Shown one piece after another: positions 1 to 5,887 of a stretch of DNA of 11,415 nt (the first letter of the stretch is position 1; the number at the start of each line of letters is the position of its first letter). Source of the DNA: Methylocystaceae bacterium (GTDB taxonomy: Bacteria > Pseudomonadota > Alphaproteobacteria > Rhizobiales > Beijerinckiaceae); NCBI GenBank assembly GCA_003152255.1, contig PLZT01000465.1, forward strand, positions 1 through 11,415, written 5' to 3'. The notes under the pieces are model-generated. The model saw nothing but the letters and a program-made list of their open reading frames with translations. It made no database searches and was not told where the DNA came from. A program made the position numbers and the translations under genes.

Positions 1-184
1 TTTTTCTCGCCGCGGCCGTGATATGGCTCAATTGATGACACGCCCTAGTTTCCTTAAAATTCATACGGAACACCTCAAACGCCTCCGATACATCCTTTGA
101 AAATGGTTGATCTGGGCTCAGGGCGATATCGTGTGAAAAAATTGTCTCCCCATCCTTAGTTATGATTAAGGTATAAATTATCAT
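1..184 (-). CDS. hypothetical protein, N-terminal part (cut by left edge)
   Basis: An open frame runs leftward from an ATG at 184 to the window edge, giving 61 residues without a stop. It starts MIIYTLIITKDGETIFSHDI. A strong ribosome binding site, AGGAGG, lies 5 bases before the ATG, which supports both the start and the reality of the gene. The visible part is soluble-looking, with an N-terminal strand-rich segment and no signal peptide or membrane segment. I do not recognise the family. Its upstream side carries a GC-rich hairpin (226-241) and the 33-bp tandem repeat at 243-308. Confidence 0.6.
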   Translation of the reverse strand, partial: MIIYTLIITKDGETIFSHDIALSPDQPFSKDVSEAFEVFRMNFKETRACHQLSHITAAARK

Positions 185-242
185 GCTGCCCTCCTGATTT
201 GCGCTAAGCATAGCAAGAAGTCGGGCGCGGCCGAGGCCGCGT

Positions 243-308
243 CAAGGGGGTCAAATTTCAAACTGAGACACTACCCAAGGGGGTCAAATTTCAAACTGAG
301 ACACTACC
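243..308. repeat. perfect 33-bp tandem repeat, two copies; possible IS end
   Basis: Bases 243-275 and 276-308 are identical. Each unit contains GGGGGTCAAATTTCAAACTG followed by AGACACTACC. On the minus strand the unit contains TGTCTCAGTTTGAAATTTGA. Multiple short repeats next to a TG...CA terminus are a known feature of IS21-family ends, and this sequence style resembles those, but no istA or istB gene is present here. I call it a possible solo end or remnant; the IS assignment is from memory of the style, not from a match. Confidence 0.6.
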
Positions 309-409
309 GAATTTTCGCACGGCCAGCGCGACGCCTTGAGCTTGCGCGCCGCCGCGTGGTTTATCTGGCGACTGTCGACCAATGTTTGGGCGGCGGAATC
401 CATGGCCAT
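284..409 (-). other. short open frame ending inside the tandem repeat, possible gene remnant
   Basis: A 41-codon frame starts at an ATG at 409 (AAGG about 6 bases upstream) and reads MAMDSAAQTLVDSRQINHAA before a basic, Trp-containing stretch. Its last residues are encoded by the 33-bp repeat, and the stop (284-286) lies in the second repeat copy. It may be the front of a gene cut by an element whose end is the repeat, or chance. I do not recognise it. Confidence 0.2.
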
Positions 410-457
410 CTTGAACCTTCTAGTGGAAAGTACCTATTGCCCCCTTCAAGCCGAATA

Positions 458-920
458 CTAATTCTTATCCCCAGCGATTAGCCCGCCCGCGTCGGCGGAT
501 CATTTCTTGCGCCAATGCGATCGACGCAAACAATATCCCTCTTACCGCGCGGCTCAGGCTATTCGCTAGCCACGGGAGGTTAAGGTGAAAGTCGTTCAAA
601 TCGAGTTGATGCTAAGCCGCGCGGAGGCGTCAGCTCTTCGAGTTGTGCTGGATGAGTACGTCAAGGCGATCCAATATCTTGAAAGTAACCAACCCCAAAA
701 TCTTCCGGAGCATTTCGGTCGGGAAAGAGACGCCGTTATCACAGCCTTGACGGCCGTGGAAAACGCGCTCCAGGAGGCGCCGGCGGTTATTGACGGAATG
801 GGTGAGTTGAGCTGTCGCGGCGAGGTCAAGCCTCGAACTTGGGTCAGCCCCGCTTTCACACTAACCGCGGCGGCGACGGAACTTTGATTGCGTCGGGAAG
901 CTCCGAGACTCGCCCGGCCC
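458..920. repeat. segmental duplication, copy A (contains the 585-887 gene)
   Basis: This stretch aligns with 2253-2712. Shared marks, in order, are CTAATTCTT, CGATTAGCCC 17 bases after its start, GCGCGGCTCAGGCTA before the gene, the whole coding sequence, and TTGATTGCGTCGG and AGCTCCGAGAC after it. The distance from CGATTAGCCC to the start codon is 110 bases here and 111 in copy B. The upstream part has drifted more than the coding part. Confidence 0.8.
585..887 (+). CDS. hypothetical protein, duplicated orphan family, copy A
   Basis: A 100-residue protein with a GTG start and GGGAGG four to five bases upstream. The first 80 residues are predicted to be mostly helical, with a regular mix of Leu/Val and charged residues. 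The tail is Ala/Thr-rich. There is no signal peptide, no membrane segment and one Cys. The paralogue at 2381-2680 differs at roughly 17 positions, mostly in the C-terminal third and around residues 42-46. Conservation of residues 1-41 and 47-66 suggests selection on the N-terminal helical part. I do not recognise the family and assign no function. The start codon differs between the copies (GTG here, ATG there). Confidence 0.75.
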   Translation: MKVVQIELMLSRAEASALRVVLDEYVKAIQYLESNQPQNLPEHFGRERDAVITALTAVENALQEAPAVIDGMGELSCRGEVKPRTWVSPAFTLTAAATEL

Positions 921-1016
921 TCAAAAGGCGGATGTGTAAATAAACGACATCGGAGTTTTCTGAAACACGCGGAATTGCTGAGAAAATCGGGCGAAATCGC
1001 GCTGTTTGCCCTTAAA

Positions 1017-1051
1017 TACAATGGCGCGCCGACATGCGGCGCGCCATTGTA
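1017..1051 (-). terminator. strong hairpin, terminator of the 1071-1307 gene
   Basis: Perfect inverted repeat: TACAATGGCGCGCC (1017-1030), loop GACATGC, and GGCGCGCCATTGTA (1038-1051), a 14-bp stem with a 7-base loop. It lies 20 bases past the stop codon of the minus-strand gene. On that strand it is followed by a short ATTTAAG tract, so the U-run is weak. It could also stop plus-strand transcription from the 585-887 gene. Confidence 0.7.
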
Positions 1052-1070
1052 GTCATGTCGCTCGGCCCGG

Positions 1071-1307
1071 CTAACGGTGTGGGCTCACATGGTGCTCTTG
1101 CTCGCCGGGAATTTCCACGCAGTACAAGTTGCCCCTGTAGTCCCTCACCCACTCGCAGGCCACTTTGGTGACGCCATGGGCGAAGCCGTGGCTCGGAGTC
1201 GATAGGTAATTCTGACTGTAGGGCGCGGCTTGCACGAAGCCGGAGACCATCATCGGCGCGCCCAGCGCGAATGCCGCCATGATGGATTTGATTTTGCGTT
1301 GGGTCAT
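1071..1307 (-). CDS. small secreted protein with signal peptide
   Basis: A 78-residue protein with GGAGG placed a few bases before its ATG. Residues 1-28 form a classical Sec signal peptide: basic MTQRKIK, hydrophobic core to about residue 24, and cleavage near VQA-AP (27-29). The mature part of about 50 residues is Tyr/His-rich and contains C51 and C63 in CEWVRDYRGNLYC, which could form a disulfide. Small exported proteins with a similar Cys-Trp-Val-Arg pattern are common in Hyphomicrobiales and are mostly of unknown function. It is followed by the hairpin at 1017-1051. Export is well supported; function is unknown. Confidence 0.75.
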   Translation of the reverse strand: MTQRKIKSIMAAFALGAPMMVSGFVQAAPYSQNYLSTPSHGFAHGVTKVACEWVRDYRGNLYCVEIPGEQEHHVSPHR

Positions 1308-1355
1308 CTGGACCTCCGCGTTCGCTAAAACGCCTGCCCGTCCCCCAGTCCGCTG

Positions 1356-1383
1356 AAATTAGTTTCGTGTCCCGTGGTTTCAA
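1356..1383 (-). promoter_or_regulatory. possible promoter for the 1071-1307 gene
   Basis: On the minus strand a TTGAAA hexamer (1378-1383) and a TAATTT hexamer (1356-1361) are separated by 16 bases, about 50 bases ahead of the secreted-protein gene. This is compatible with a sigma-70 type promoter, but the -10 match is poor. Confidence 0.3.
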
Positions 1384-1405
1384 GTAAGCACATTCACGCG
1401 CGCTG

Positions 1406-1696
1406 TTATAATTCGGCCTCCGCGTGCGAGCATTCGCACGAGCCCGGCGTCGTGCGCGCTTCCGGGAAATCGGCGAGGAAGCAATTCAGCACCAAGGACA
1501 AATCGGACGCCAGTTGGCGCGCCCCTAGATCGCGAAAGCGACCGATATCTCCGACGATCATCTCGCGCACGGCTATCGGTCCCCTCTCCAAATTGAACAG
1601 GTAACTCGAAAGAAGCCGACAATGTTTCGCGGATGACGGCGCGTTCGGCGGCGTCTCGTCGTGAGTGCGCGCGGAACATTCGATGCATTCTGTCAC
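1406..1696 (-). CDS. hypothetical Cys-containing protein, 96 aa
   Basis: The frame extends further upstream, but a GTG at 1696 with GGGAGG seven bases before it is the best start and gives 96 residues. The protein has a CIEC motif at 4-7, C26, a central helical stretch at 28-78 (SSYLFNLERGPIAVREMIVG and onward) and CEC at 87-89. The N- and C-terminal Cys pairs could bind a metal, but this is only a pattern. No signal peptide or membrane helix is visible. It lies 98 bases upstream of the secreted-protein gene on the same strand, so co-transcription is possible. The coding region also contains a hairpin (1423-1440) near its 3' end. Family not recognised. Confidence 0.55.
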   Translation of the reverse strand: MTECIECSARTHDETPPNAPSSAKHCRLLSSYLFNLERGPIAVREMIVGDIGRFRDLGARQLASDLSLVLNCFLADFPEARTTPGSCECSHAEAEL

Positions 1697-1767
1697 AGCG
1701 CTACCTCCCTTGCCTGGCCAATGAGCCGTGCGCGCCGGCATAATCGAGTTGAATGCTTGCGCAATAA

Positions 1768-1798
1768 AAATGCGGATGCATATTCCGCATCCGCATTT
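1768..1798. terminator. bidirectional hairpin terminator
   Basis: AAATGCGGATGC (1768-1779) and GCATCCGCATTT (1787-1798) form a perfect 12-bp stem with a 7-base loop. The flanks are A-rich on the left (AATAAAAA) and T-rich on the right (ATTTATTT), so it can end transcription on either strand. No intact gene reads into it today. On the minus strand it follows the possible remnant ending at 1867. Confidence 0.65.
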
Positions 1799-2111
1799 AT
1801 TTCCTCCCCAGACTTGGGCCGCTCCGGTTGAATCCGTCGTCGTATCCGCCTGGTTGTCGTCCAAGCCTAAGCCTGTTTCGCCAAATGCTTGTGCGGGATT
1901 TCGCGTAATATCTCAACCGCGTACTTTCCCTTAGTATCCTTCTTTCCACCCACGGACCGCGCGTTTGACGCGAGGTGATTCGACGCCCGAATCGGGCCAA
2001 AATCGCGCGAAAATTGGACTGCTCTGCGTCCGAGTTTTGACAAAGTTGTGCAACGCAAGAAAACCTCATGCCAAATCCTTGGAAATTCCGACTCATCCAA
2101 GAAGCGGCGCC

Positions 2112-2198
2112 CGTCATTGCGAGCGCGGCGAAGCAATCCAAGAGTCACGGGCGACGCCTGGATTGCTTCGTCGGCATGGCCCGTCGCTCGGGACGGGC
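2112..2198. repeat. dispersed palindromic repeat (CGAAGCAATCCA type)
   Basis: CGAAGCAATCCA (2129-2140) and TGGATTGCTTCG (2159-2170) are perfect inverted arms, preceded by CGTCATTGCGAGCG. A second hairpin, GCCCGTC/GACGGGC (2179-2185, 2192-2198), follows. A sequence of the form CGTCATTGCGAGCG...GAAGCAATCCA is a well-known intergenic repeat in Bradyrhizobium and other alphaproteobacteria. It often generates spurious frames that read VIASAAKQS, as here. Confidence 0.75.
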
Positions 2199-2252
2199 GT
2201 CCTTTCGGGATCTTATTGTGGAAACTACGTATTGCGCTCGTCAAACTAAAGG

Positions 2253-2712
2253 CTAATTCTTTCGCCAAACGATTAGCCCAACCGCACCAGCATATTCTTT
2301 TTTAACACGAGTCCGATCGATTTAGACCCCTATCCTCTTGCTGCGCGGCTCAGGCTAATCGCCAGTTAGGGGAGCGTGAGATGAAAGTCGTTCAAATCGA
2401 AATGATGCTCAGCCGCGCGGAGGCGTTAGCCCTTCGAGCCGTGCTGGATGAGTACGTCAAGGCGATCCAATATCTTGAAAGCAACCAACCGCAAAACCTT
2501 CCAGACCATTCCGCTCAGGAAAGAGACGCCGTTATCACAGCCCTGACGGCCGTGGAAAACGCGCTCCAGGAGGCGCCGGGAGTTATCGACCGAATGGGTG
2601 AACTGTTGCGCCGAGGCCAGGATCCGACTTGGGCGAGCCCCGCTTTCACGCTAGCCGCGGCGGCGGCGGCGGAACATTGATTGCGTCGGCAAGCTCCGAG
2701 ACGTCTACACTC
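2253..2712. repeat. segmental duplication, copy B (contains the 2381-2680 gene)
   Basis: Partner of 458-920 in direct orientation, with start points 1795 bases apart. The alignment is nearly gapless upstream of the gene. There is a small deletion in the coding region (two codons relative to copy A) and an insertion just after AGCTCCGAGAC. The two arms enclose the secreted-protein gene, the 96-aa gene and the repeat-rich gap. Confidence 0.8.
2381..2680 (+). CDS. hypothetical protein, duplicated orphan family, copy B
   Basis: A 99-residue protein with an ATG start and AGGGGAG six bases upstream. It is about 83 percent identical to the 585-887 product: the first 41 residues are nearly the same and the tail is Ala-rich (AAAAAAEH). 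Substitutions are mostly conservative, and the reading frame is preserved despite a two-codon deletion near residue 80. This suggests both copies have been under protein-level selection since duplication. It has no Cys, signal peptide or membrane segment. Function unknown. Confidence 0.75.
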   Translation: MKVVQIEMMLSRAEALALRAVLDEYVKAIQYLESNQPQNLPDHSAQERDAVITALTAVENALQEAPGVIDRMGELLRRGQDPTWASPAFTLAAAAAAEH

Positions 2713-2820
2713 GCCCACCTTCCGCGCCCGCGGGCCGCATCGGTCCCGGGTGCGAAGCTGTCCCGGCGGGACAGTGATGAATAGGCTCGCCGAGCATTCA
2801 TCAACATTTCCCCCACCACG

Positions 2821-2863
2821 CGCTAACGCTGGGAGAACAGCGCGAAACCCGGCATTTTGCCCT
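2821..2863 (+). repeat. 43-bp direct repeat, left copy (upstream of the VOC gene)
   Basis: Aligns without gaps to 3415-3457, with 34 of 43 positions identical by my count. Shared core blocks are AACGC, GGGAGAA, AGCGCGAA, ATTTT and GCCCT. It lies in the 267-bp gap between the copy B gene and the VOC gene. A separate 7-bp hairpin, CTGTCCC/GGGACAG, sits at 2758-2774. Confidence 0.55.
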
Positions 2864-2947
2864 CGCCATGACGCGCCGCGAAATGAGCTTCCCGAAGTGT
2901 AAACGCAGGAACACAGCGACCCGTCCCGTGTCGGGAGAGGAACGGAA

Positions 2948-3382
2948 ATGGTGAAGCGCTTTGATCATCTGACAATCGTGGTGCGCGACATCGATCGCGC
3001 AAAGGCGTTCTTCTCGGTCCTGGGGTTCAAGGAGGCGATATCCGTGGTGATCGCGGGAGAACCGTTCGCCAGCTACATGGGCGTTCCCGGCATCGAGGCC
3101 GAGCATGTCACGCTGGTCCTGGAGAACGTCTCTCCGCGAACCGAGATCCAACTATTGCGCTATCGCCATCCCGATCCTTTGCCTGATCCGCATATCCGCG
3201 ATCTCAACAAACTCGGCATGAATCACATCTGCTTTGCCGTTGACGACATCGAGGCCGAGATCGCCAAACTGAGAGCGAGCGGATTTGTGACCCGCAACGA
3301 GGTCATGGACTTTCACTCGCGTAAGCTGGTCTTCATCGAAGGACCAGAGGGCGTCACCATCGAACTCTCGCAGTGGCGCTGA
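2948..3382 (+). CDS. VOC-superfamily (glyoxalase-like) protein
   Basis: A 144-residue protein with GGAGAGG seven bases before its ATG. It has two beta-alpha-beta-beta-beta modules typical of the vicinal oxygen chelate fold. The first runs from FDHLTIVVRDIDRAKAFFSV (5-24) to EIQLLRY (66-72); the second runs from MNHICFAVDDIEAEIAKL (91-108) to GPEGVTIELSQW (132-143). The probable metal ligands H7, E66, H93 and E139 sit at the expected positions, so it is likely an active metalloenzyme. Candidates are glyoxalase I-like lyases, methylmalonyl-CoA epimerase-like enzymes or dioxygenases; the sequence alone does not decide. It has no operon partner and is flanked by 43-bp direct repeats. Confidence 0.88.
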   Translation: MVKRFDHLTIVVRDIDRAKAFFSVLGFKEAISVVIAGEPFASYMGVPGIEAEHVTLVLENVSPRTEIQLLRYRHPDPLPDPHIRDLNKLGMNHICFAVDDIEAEIAKLRASGFVTRNEVMDFHSRKLVFIEGPEGVTIELSQWR

Positions 3383-3414
3383 ACCCGAGCTTGATTGGCG
3401 GCGACCTTGCCGCG

Positions 3415-3457
3415 CGCGAACGCCGGGAGAAAAGCGCGAAGATCGGATTTTCGCCCT
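3415..3457 (+). repeat. 43-bp direct repeat, right copy (downstream of the VOC gene)
   Basis: Partner of 2821-2863, beginning 32 bases after the VOC stop codon. Weaker relatives seem present near 981-1010 and, on the other strand, near 1992-2040 (blocks such as AAAATCGGGCGAAAT), so it is more likely a degenerate dispersed intergenic repeat than an insertion scar. Confidence 0.5.
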
Positions 3458-3599
3458 GTTTTGATCGAGCGTTTCTAATGATGGAAATCCAACGCTTGGT
3501 TCCCGCGACATGGATCGACACAAGCAATTGTCATTAGACCGGTTTTGACGCTAAGCTGACCTTCTGAACTCGCCAGCAACCGCCAAAAGATATCCTCCA

Positions 3600-3629
3600 G
3601 GGGTGGACCAGATCATTGGGGGTGGATCA
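3600..3629 (+). repeat. short direct repeat GGGGTGGAYCA, two copies
   Basis: GGGGTGGACCA (3600-3610) and GGGGTGGATCA (3619-3629) are spaced by 19 bases. Such paired G-rich motifs occur at the ends of some insertion sequences. No transposase lies nearby, so this is only a possible trace. Confidence 0.3.
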
Positions 3630-3644
3630 CGTCGCCGCCTTGCG

Positions 3645-3675
3645 AAAAAAGCCGCCGGAAGTCTCTCGGGCGGCT
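3645..3675 (-). terminator. Rho-independent terminator of the YidB-family gene
   Basis: On the minus strand AGCCGCC, a 12-base loop and GGCGGCT are followed directly by a run of six T (the A-run at 3645-3650 on the plus strand). It begins 22 bases past the stop codon at 3697. Stem and U-run are both good. Confidence 0.85.
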
Positions 3676-3696
3676 CTATTTCTCTGCAGAGAATTG

Positions 3697-4059
3697 TTAG
3701 TACAGCGACTTCTTGGCGTCGCCCTTCTCGGGAGCCGGCAGCTTGCCTTCCGGAGTCGCCTTGTCGATCGCGATCGGCAGATATTCGGCGAGAAGGTCGC
3801 GCGTCTTGTTAATGTCGATGCCGGCGCTTTCGGCCAGTTTTTTGATCTTTTCGATGCCGATCGCCTGACCGACCTCGATGCCGCTGATCGCCTGGTTGCT
3901 GCCCGTCGAGATCCAAGAGTCGACCTGGCGCTTGTAAATGCCATTCTGGAAATTCTTCACGACGGCGTCGAGGCCGCCCTCCTTCTCCACATATTGCTGG
4001 ATAAGGCTCAGTGCTTCAGCGCCGATTACGCCACCCGTGAGAGCTTTCAACCAACTCAT
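3697..4059 (-). CDS. YidB family protein (DUF937)
   Basis: A 120-residue protein. The chosen start, MSWLKALTGG, has GGGAGA about eight bases upstream; an ATG 15 bases further out would place that ribosome binding site inside the coding region. The DUF937 signature runs from GGLDAVVKNFQNG (28-40) through VDSWISTGSNQAIS (46-59) to a second helical part with LAESAGIDINKTRDLLAEYLP (75-95) and the Thr-Pro-rich IDKATPEGKLP. Family members usually read GGL..L...F...G....SWIGTGPNQPIS, and the match is close. The fold is helical and cytosolic. The cellular role of YidB is not established. It is a single gene with its own terminator, in opposite orientation to the VOC gene. Confidence 0.88.
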   Translation of the reverse strand: MSWLKALTGGVIGAEALSLIQQYVEKEGGLDAVVKNFQNGIYKRQVDSWISTGSNQAISGIEVGQAIGIEKIKKLAESAGIDINKTRDLLAEYLPIAIDKATPEGKLPAPEKGDAKKSLY

Positions 4060-4274
4060 TTTCGATTCTCCCATTTGCGACTCTCGTTCGTATAAAAACT
4101 CGAGCGTCGGGGCGCCGCAGGAGAAGAAATAGCACCGCTCGCCGGACTCTCAATGGCGAAGGGCCGGGATATTAACAGACATTCACCAGAAGGCCCGTTT
4201 ATGGCGCATTGCCGACTCCGACAACGTCCCCGCTCGGGGCCTGCAACAGGGTTCCAAGCGTGTGATTTTAGCCA

Positions 4275-5357
4275 CTAGGCGGCTTTCGTGCGTTCGTACC
4301 ATCCGCGCGAGCGGCGGACGATATGGACGACGGACAGCATGACCGGCACTTCCACGAGGACGCCAACGACCGTCGCCAGCGCCGCGCCGGATTGGAATCC
4401 GAAAAGAGCGATGGCGGTCGCCACGGCCAATTCGAAGAAATTGCTTGCCCCGATCAGCGCCGAAGGCCCGGCGACGCACCATTCGACGCCAAGGCGGCGA
4501 TTGAGCAGATAGGCCAGCCCCGCGTTGAAATACACCTGTATCAGGATCGGAACCGCCAGCAGGGCGATGACCAGCGGCTGACGGATGATTTGTTCGCCTT
4601 GCAGGCCGAACAGCAGCACCAGCGTCAGCAACAGCGCCGAAAGCGACAGCGGATTTAGGGCGCGAAGCGTTCGGCCAAGCGCCGCTTGCCCGCCATGCGC
4701 GAGCAGCGCGCGTCGCCAAATCTGCGCGGCGATCACCGGCGCGACGATGTAAAGCGCGACCGACAGCAGCAGCGTGTTCCACGGCACGACGATCGAGGAG
4801 AGGCCGAGCAACAGCGCGACGATCGGCGCGAAGGCCACGATCATGATGGAGTCATTGAGCGCGACTTGCGACAGCGTGAAATGCGGCTCGCCCTCGACGA
4901 GGTTCGACCACACGAACACCATGGCCGTGCAGGGAGCCGCCGCCAGCAGGATCAATCCGGCGATATAGGCGTCGATTTGATCGGCGGGCAGGTATGGCCG
5001 GAACAAATGCGCGATGAACAGCCAGCCGAGCAGCGCCATCGAGAAAGGCTTCACCAGCCAGTTGACGCCGACCGTCACGGCGATGCCGCGCCAATGCTCG
5101 CCCACTTGCCCAAGCGCCGCGAGGTCGATCTTGAGCAGCATCGGAATGATCATCAGCCAGACCAGCACGGCGACGGGCAAATTGACTTCCGCGACAGTCG
5201 CCGCGCCAATCGCGCGGAACACGGCGGGAATCGCCTGCCCAAGCGTGATTCCGGCGATGATGCAGAGCGCGACCCATAGGGTGAGGTAGCGTTCGAATAG
5301 ATTCATGGCGGGCGCCTTCGCCGTCACGGCGCCTGCTGTCGTCGTCGCTTCGCTCAT
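4275..5357 (-). CDS. arsB: ACR3 family arsenite efflux transporter
   Basis: A 360-residue inner-membrane protein of the ACR3 (also called Acr3/ArsB) family, which exports arsenite using the proton motive force. The start at 5357 overlaps the preceding arsC stop (ATGA) and has GGAGA eight bases upstream; a longer frame upstream belongs to the arsC shadow. About ten hydrophobic segments are visible, beginning with LTLWVALCIIAGITLG (25-40). The two residues known to be essential in ACR3 proteins are present: the Cys of LLAAAPCTAMVFVWSNL (C143) and the Glu of GASNFFELAVA (E309). The length is normal. It closes the operon and provides the exit for arsenite made by the three reductases. It is not the unrelated ArsB of the R773 type, although arsB is often used as its symbol. 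Confidence 0.95.
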   Translation of the reverse strand: MSEATTTAGAVTAKAPAMNLFERYLTLWVALCIIAGITLGQAIPAVFRAIGAATVAEVNLPVAVLVWLMIIPMLLKIDLAALGQVGEHWRGIAVTVGVNWLVKPFSMALLGWLFIAHLFRPYLPADQIDAYIAGLILLAAAPCTAMVFVWSNLVEGEPHFTLSQVALNDSIMIVAFAPIVALLLGLSSIVVPWNTLLLSVALYIVAPVIAAQIWRRALLAHGGQAALGRTLRALNPLSLSALLLTLVLLFGLQGEQIIRQPLVIALLAVPILIQVYFNAGLAYLLNRRLGVEWCVAGPSALIGASNFFELAVATAIALFGFQSGAALATVVGVLVEVPVMLSVVHIVRRSRGWYERTKAA

Positions 5358-5887
5358 GACAAATTCTCCAGTTGCGGGGCGTGCGCGGCGCCTTCGAGCG
5401 CGCCGATTTCGCGCAGACGATTGGTCAAAGACAGTTTGTCGAGGCTCTCCAACGGCAGCGCCGCGAATTGCGAAACGCGGTCGCGCAAATATCGAAACGC
5501 CAGGGCGAAAGCGCGCTCCTTTTCGACATCCGATCCCTCCACCGCCGCGGGGTCTTCGATTCCCCAATGCGCGGTCGCCGGGCTCCCCGGCCAGAAGGGG
5601 CAGGCCTCGCCCGCCGCGTTGTCGCAGACCGTGAACACGAAATCCATTTTCGCCGCGTCCGGCGCCGCGAATTCATCCCAGTTCTTCGAGCGCAACCCTT
5701 CGACCGGGTATCCGCAAGCCGCGAGCGTTTTCAGCGCGAAGGGGTTGACGACGCCCTTGGGATGACTCCCCGCCGAGAAGGCGTTGAAGCGTCCCGCGCC
5801 GTCCTTGCGCAAAATGCTCTCCGCGAGGATCGAGCGGGCGGTGTTGCCGGTGCAGAGAAACAGCACGTTGTAAGCGCGATCAGTCAT
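5354..5887 (-). CDS. arsC: arsenate reductase ArsC, LMW-phosphatase (thioredoxin) type, copy 1
   Basis: A 177-residue cytosolic enzyme that reduces arsenate to arsenite. The catalytic P-loop CTGNTAR (C12-R18) is near the N-terminus. The pair C88 and C96 (VCDNAAGEAC) matches the redox cascade of the pI258-type enzymes, and WGIEDPA carries the general-acid Asp (D112). Relative to the Staphylococcus protein there is a C-terminal extension of about 40 residues that holds a helical segment (KERAFALAFRYLRDRV), usual in proteobacterial members. The start at 5887 overlaps the arsI stop by 4 bases. It is closely related to the arsC at 7955-8482 but has an extra Cys, C58. The electron donor is probably thioredoxin, by family. 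Confidence 0.94.
   Translation of the reverse strand: MTDRAYNVLFLCTGNTARSILAESILRKDGAGRFNAFSAGSHPKGVVNPFALKTLAACGYPVEGLRSKNWDEFAAPDAAKMDFVFTVCDNAAGEACPFWPGSPATAHWGIEDPAAVEGSDVEKERAFALAFRYLRDRVSQFAALPLESLDKLSLTNRLREIGALEGAAHAPQLENLS

Larger units (their letters stand above)
1697..2380. other. 684-bp stretch without a convincing gene
   Basis: Contents: the upstream region of the 1406-1696 gene, a hairpin terminator (1768-1798), a degenerate stretch, a palindromic repeat (about 2112-2198), and copy B of the duplicated upstream region (2253-2380). Open frames here lack ribosome binding sites, overlap one another and read through the repeat. The most protein-like piece is a minus-strand tail (about 1867-1955) ending KGKYAVEILREIPHKHLAKQ, just upstream of the terminator. 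It may be the 3' remnant of a lost gene. Confidence 0.5.

Noticed and set aside
2068..2256. plus-strand frame containing VIASAAKQSKSHGRRLDCF
   Set aside because: This is the translated form of a well-known intergenic palindromic repeat, not a gene.
1867..2268. 133-codon minus-strand frame (TTG start)
   Set aside because: It has no ribosome binding site and reads through the palindromic repeat at 2112-2198, which gives the artefact-like stretch ASPVTLGLLRRARNDG. Only its last 30 codons look protein-like.
2681..2902. 73-codon plus-strand frame after the copy B gene
   Set aside because: No ribosome binding site; Arg/Pro-rich chance frame that crosses a hairpin and the 43-bp repeat.
4075..4274. 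Possible small RNA or terminator downstream of acr3
   Set aside because: Only a 5-bp hairpin (4228-4239) without a U-run is visible; no promoter or conserved fold can be argued.
4183..4782. 199-codon minus-strand frame and other long frames overlapping acr3
   Set aside because: Arg/Ala-rich shadow frames of the ACR3 gene without family motifs.
5358..5567. 70-residue N-terminal extension of the ACR3 frame
   Set aside because: It is entirely inside the coding region of arsC in another frame and lacks a hydrophobic or conserved sequence; the ATGA-coupled start at 5357 gives the normal family length.
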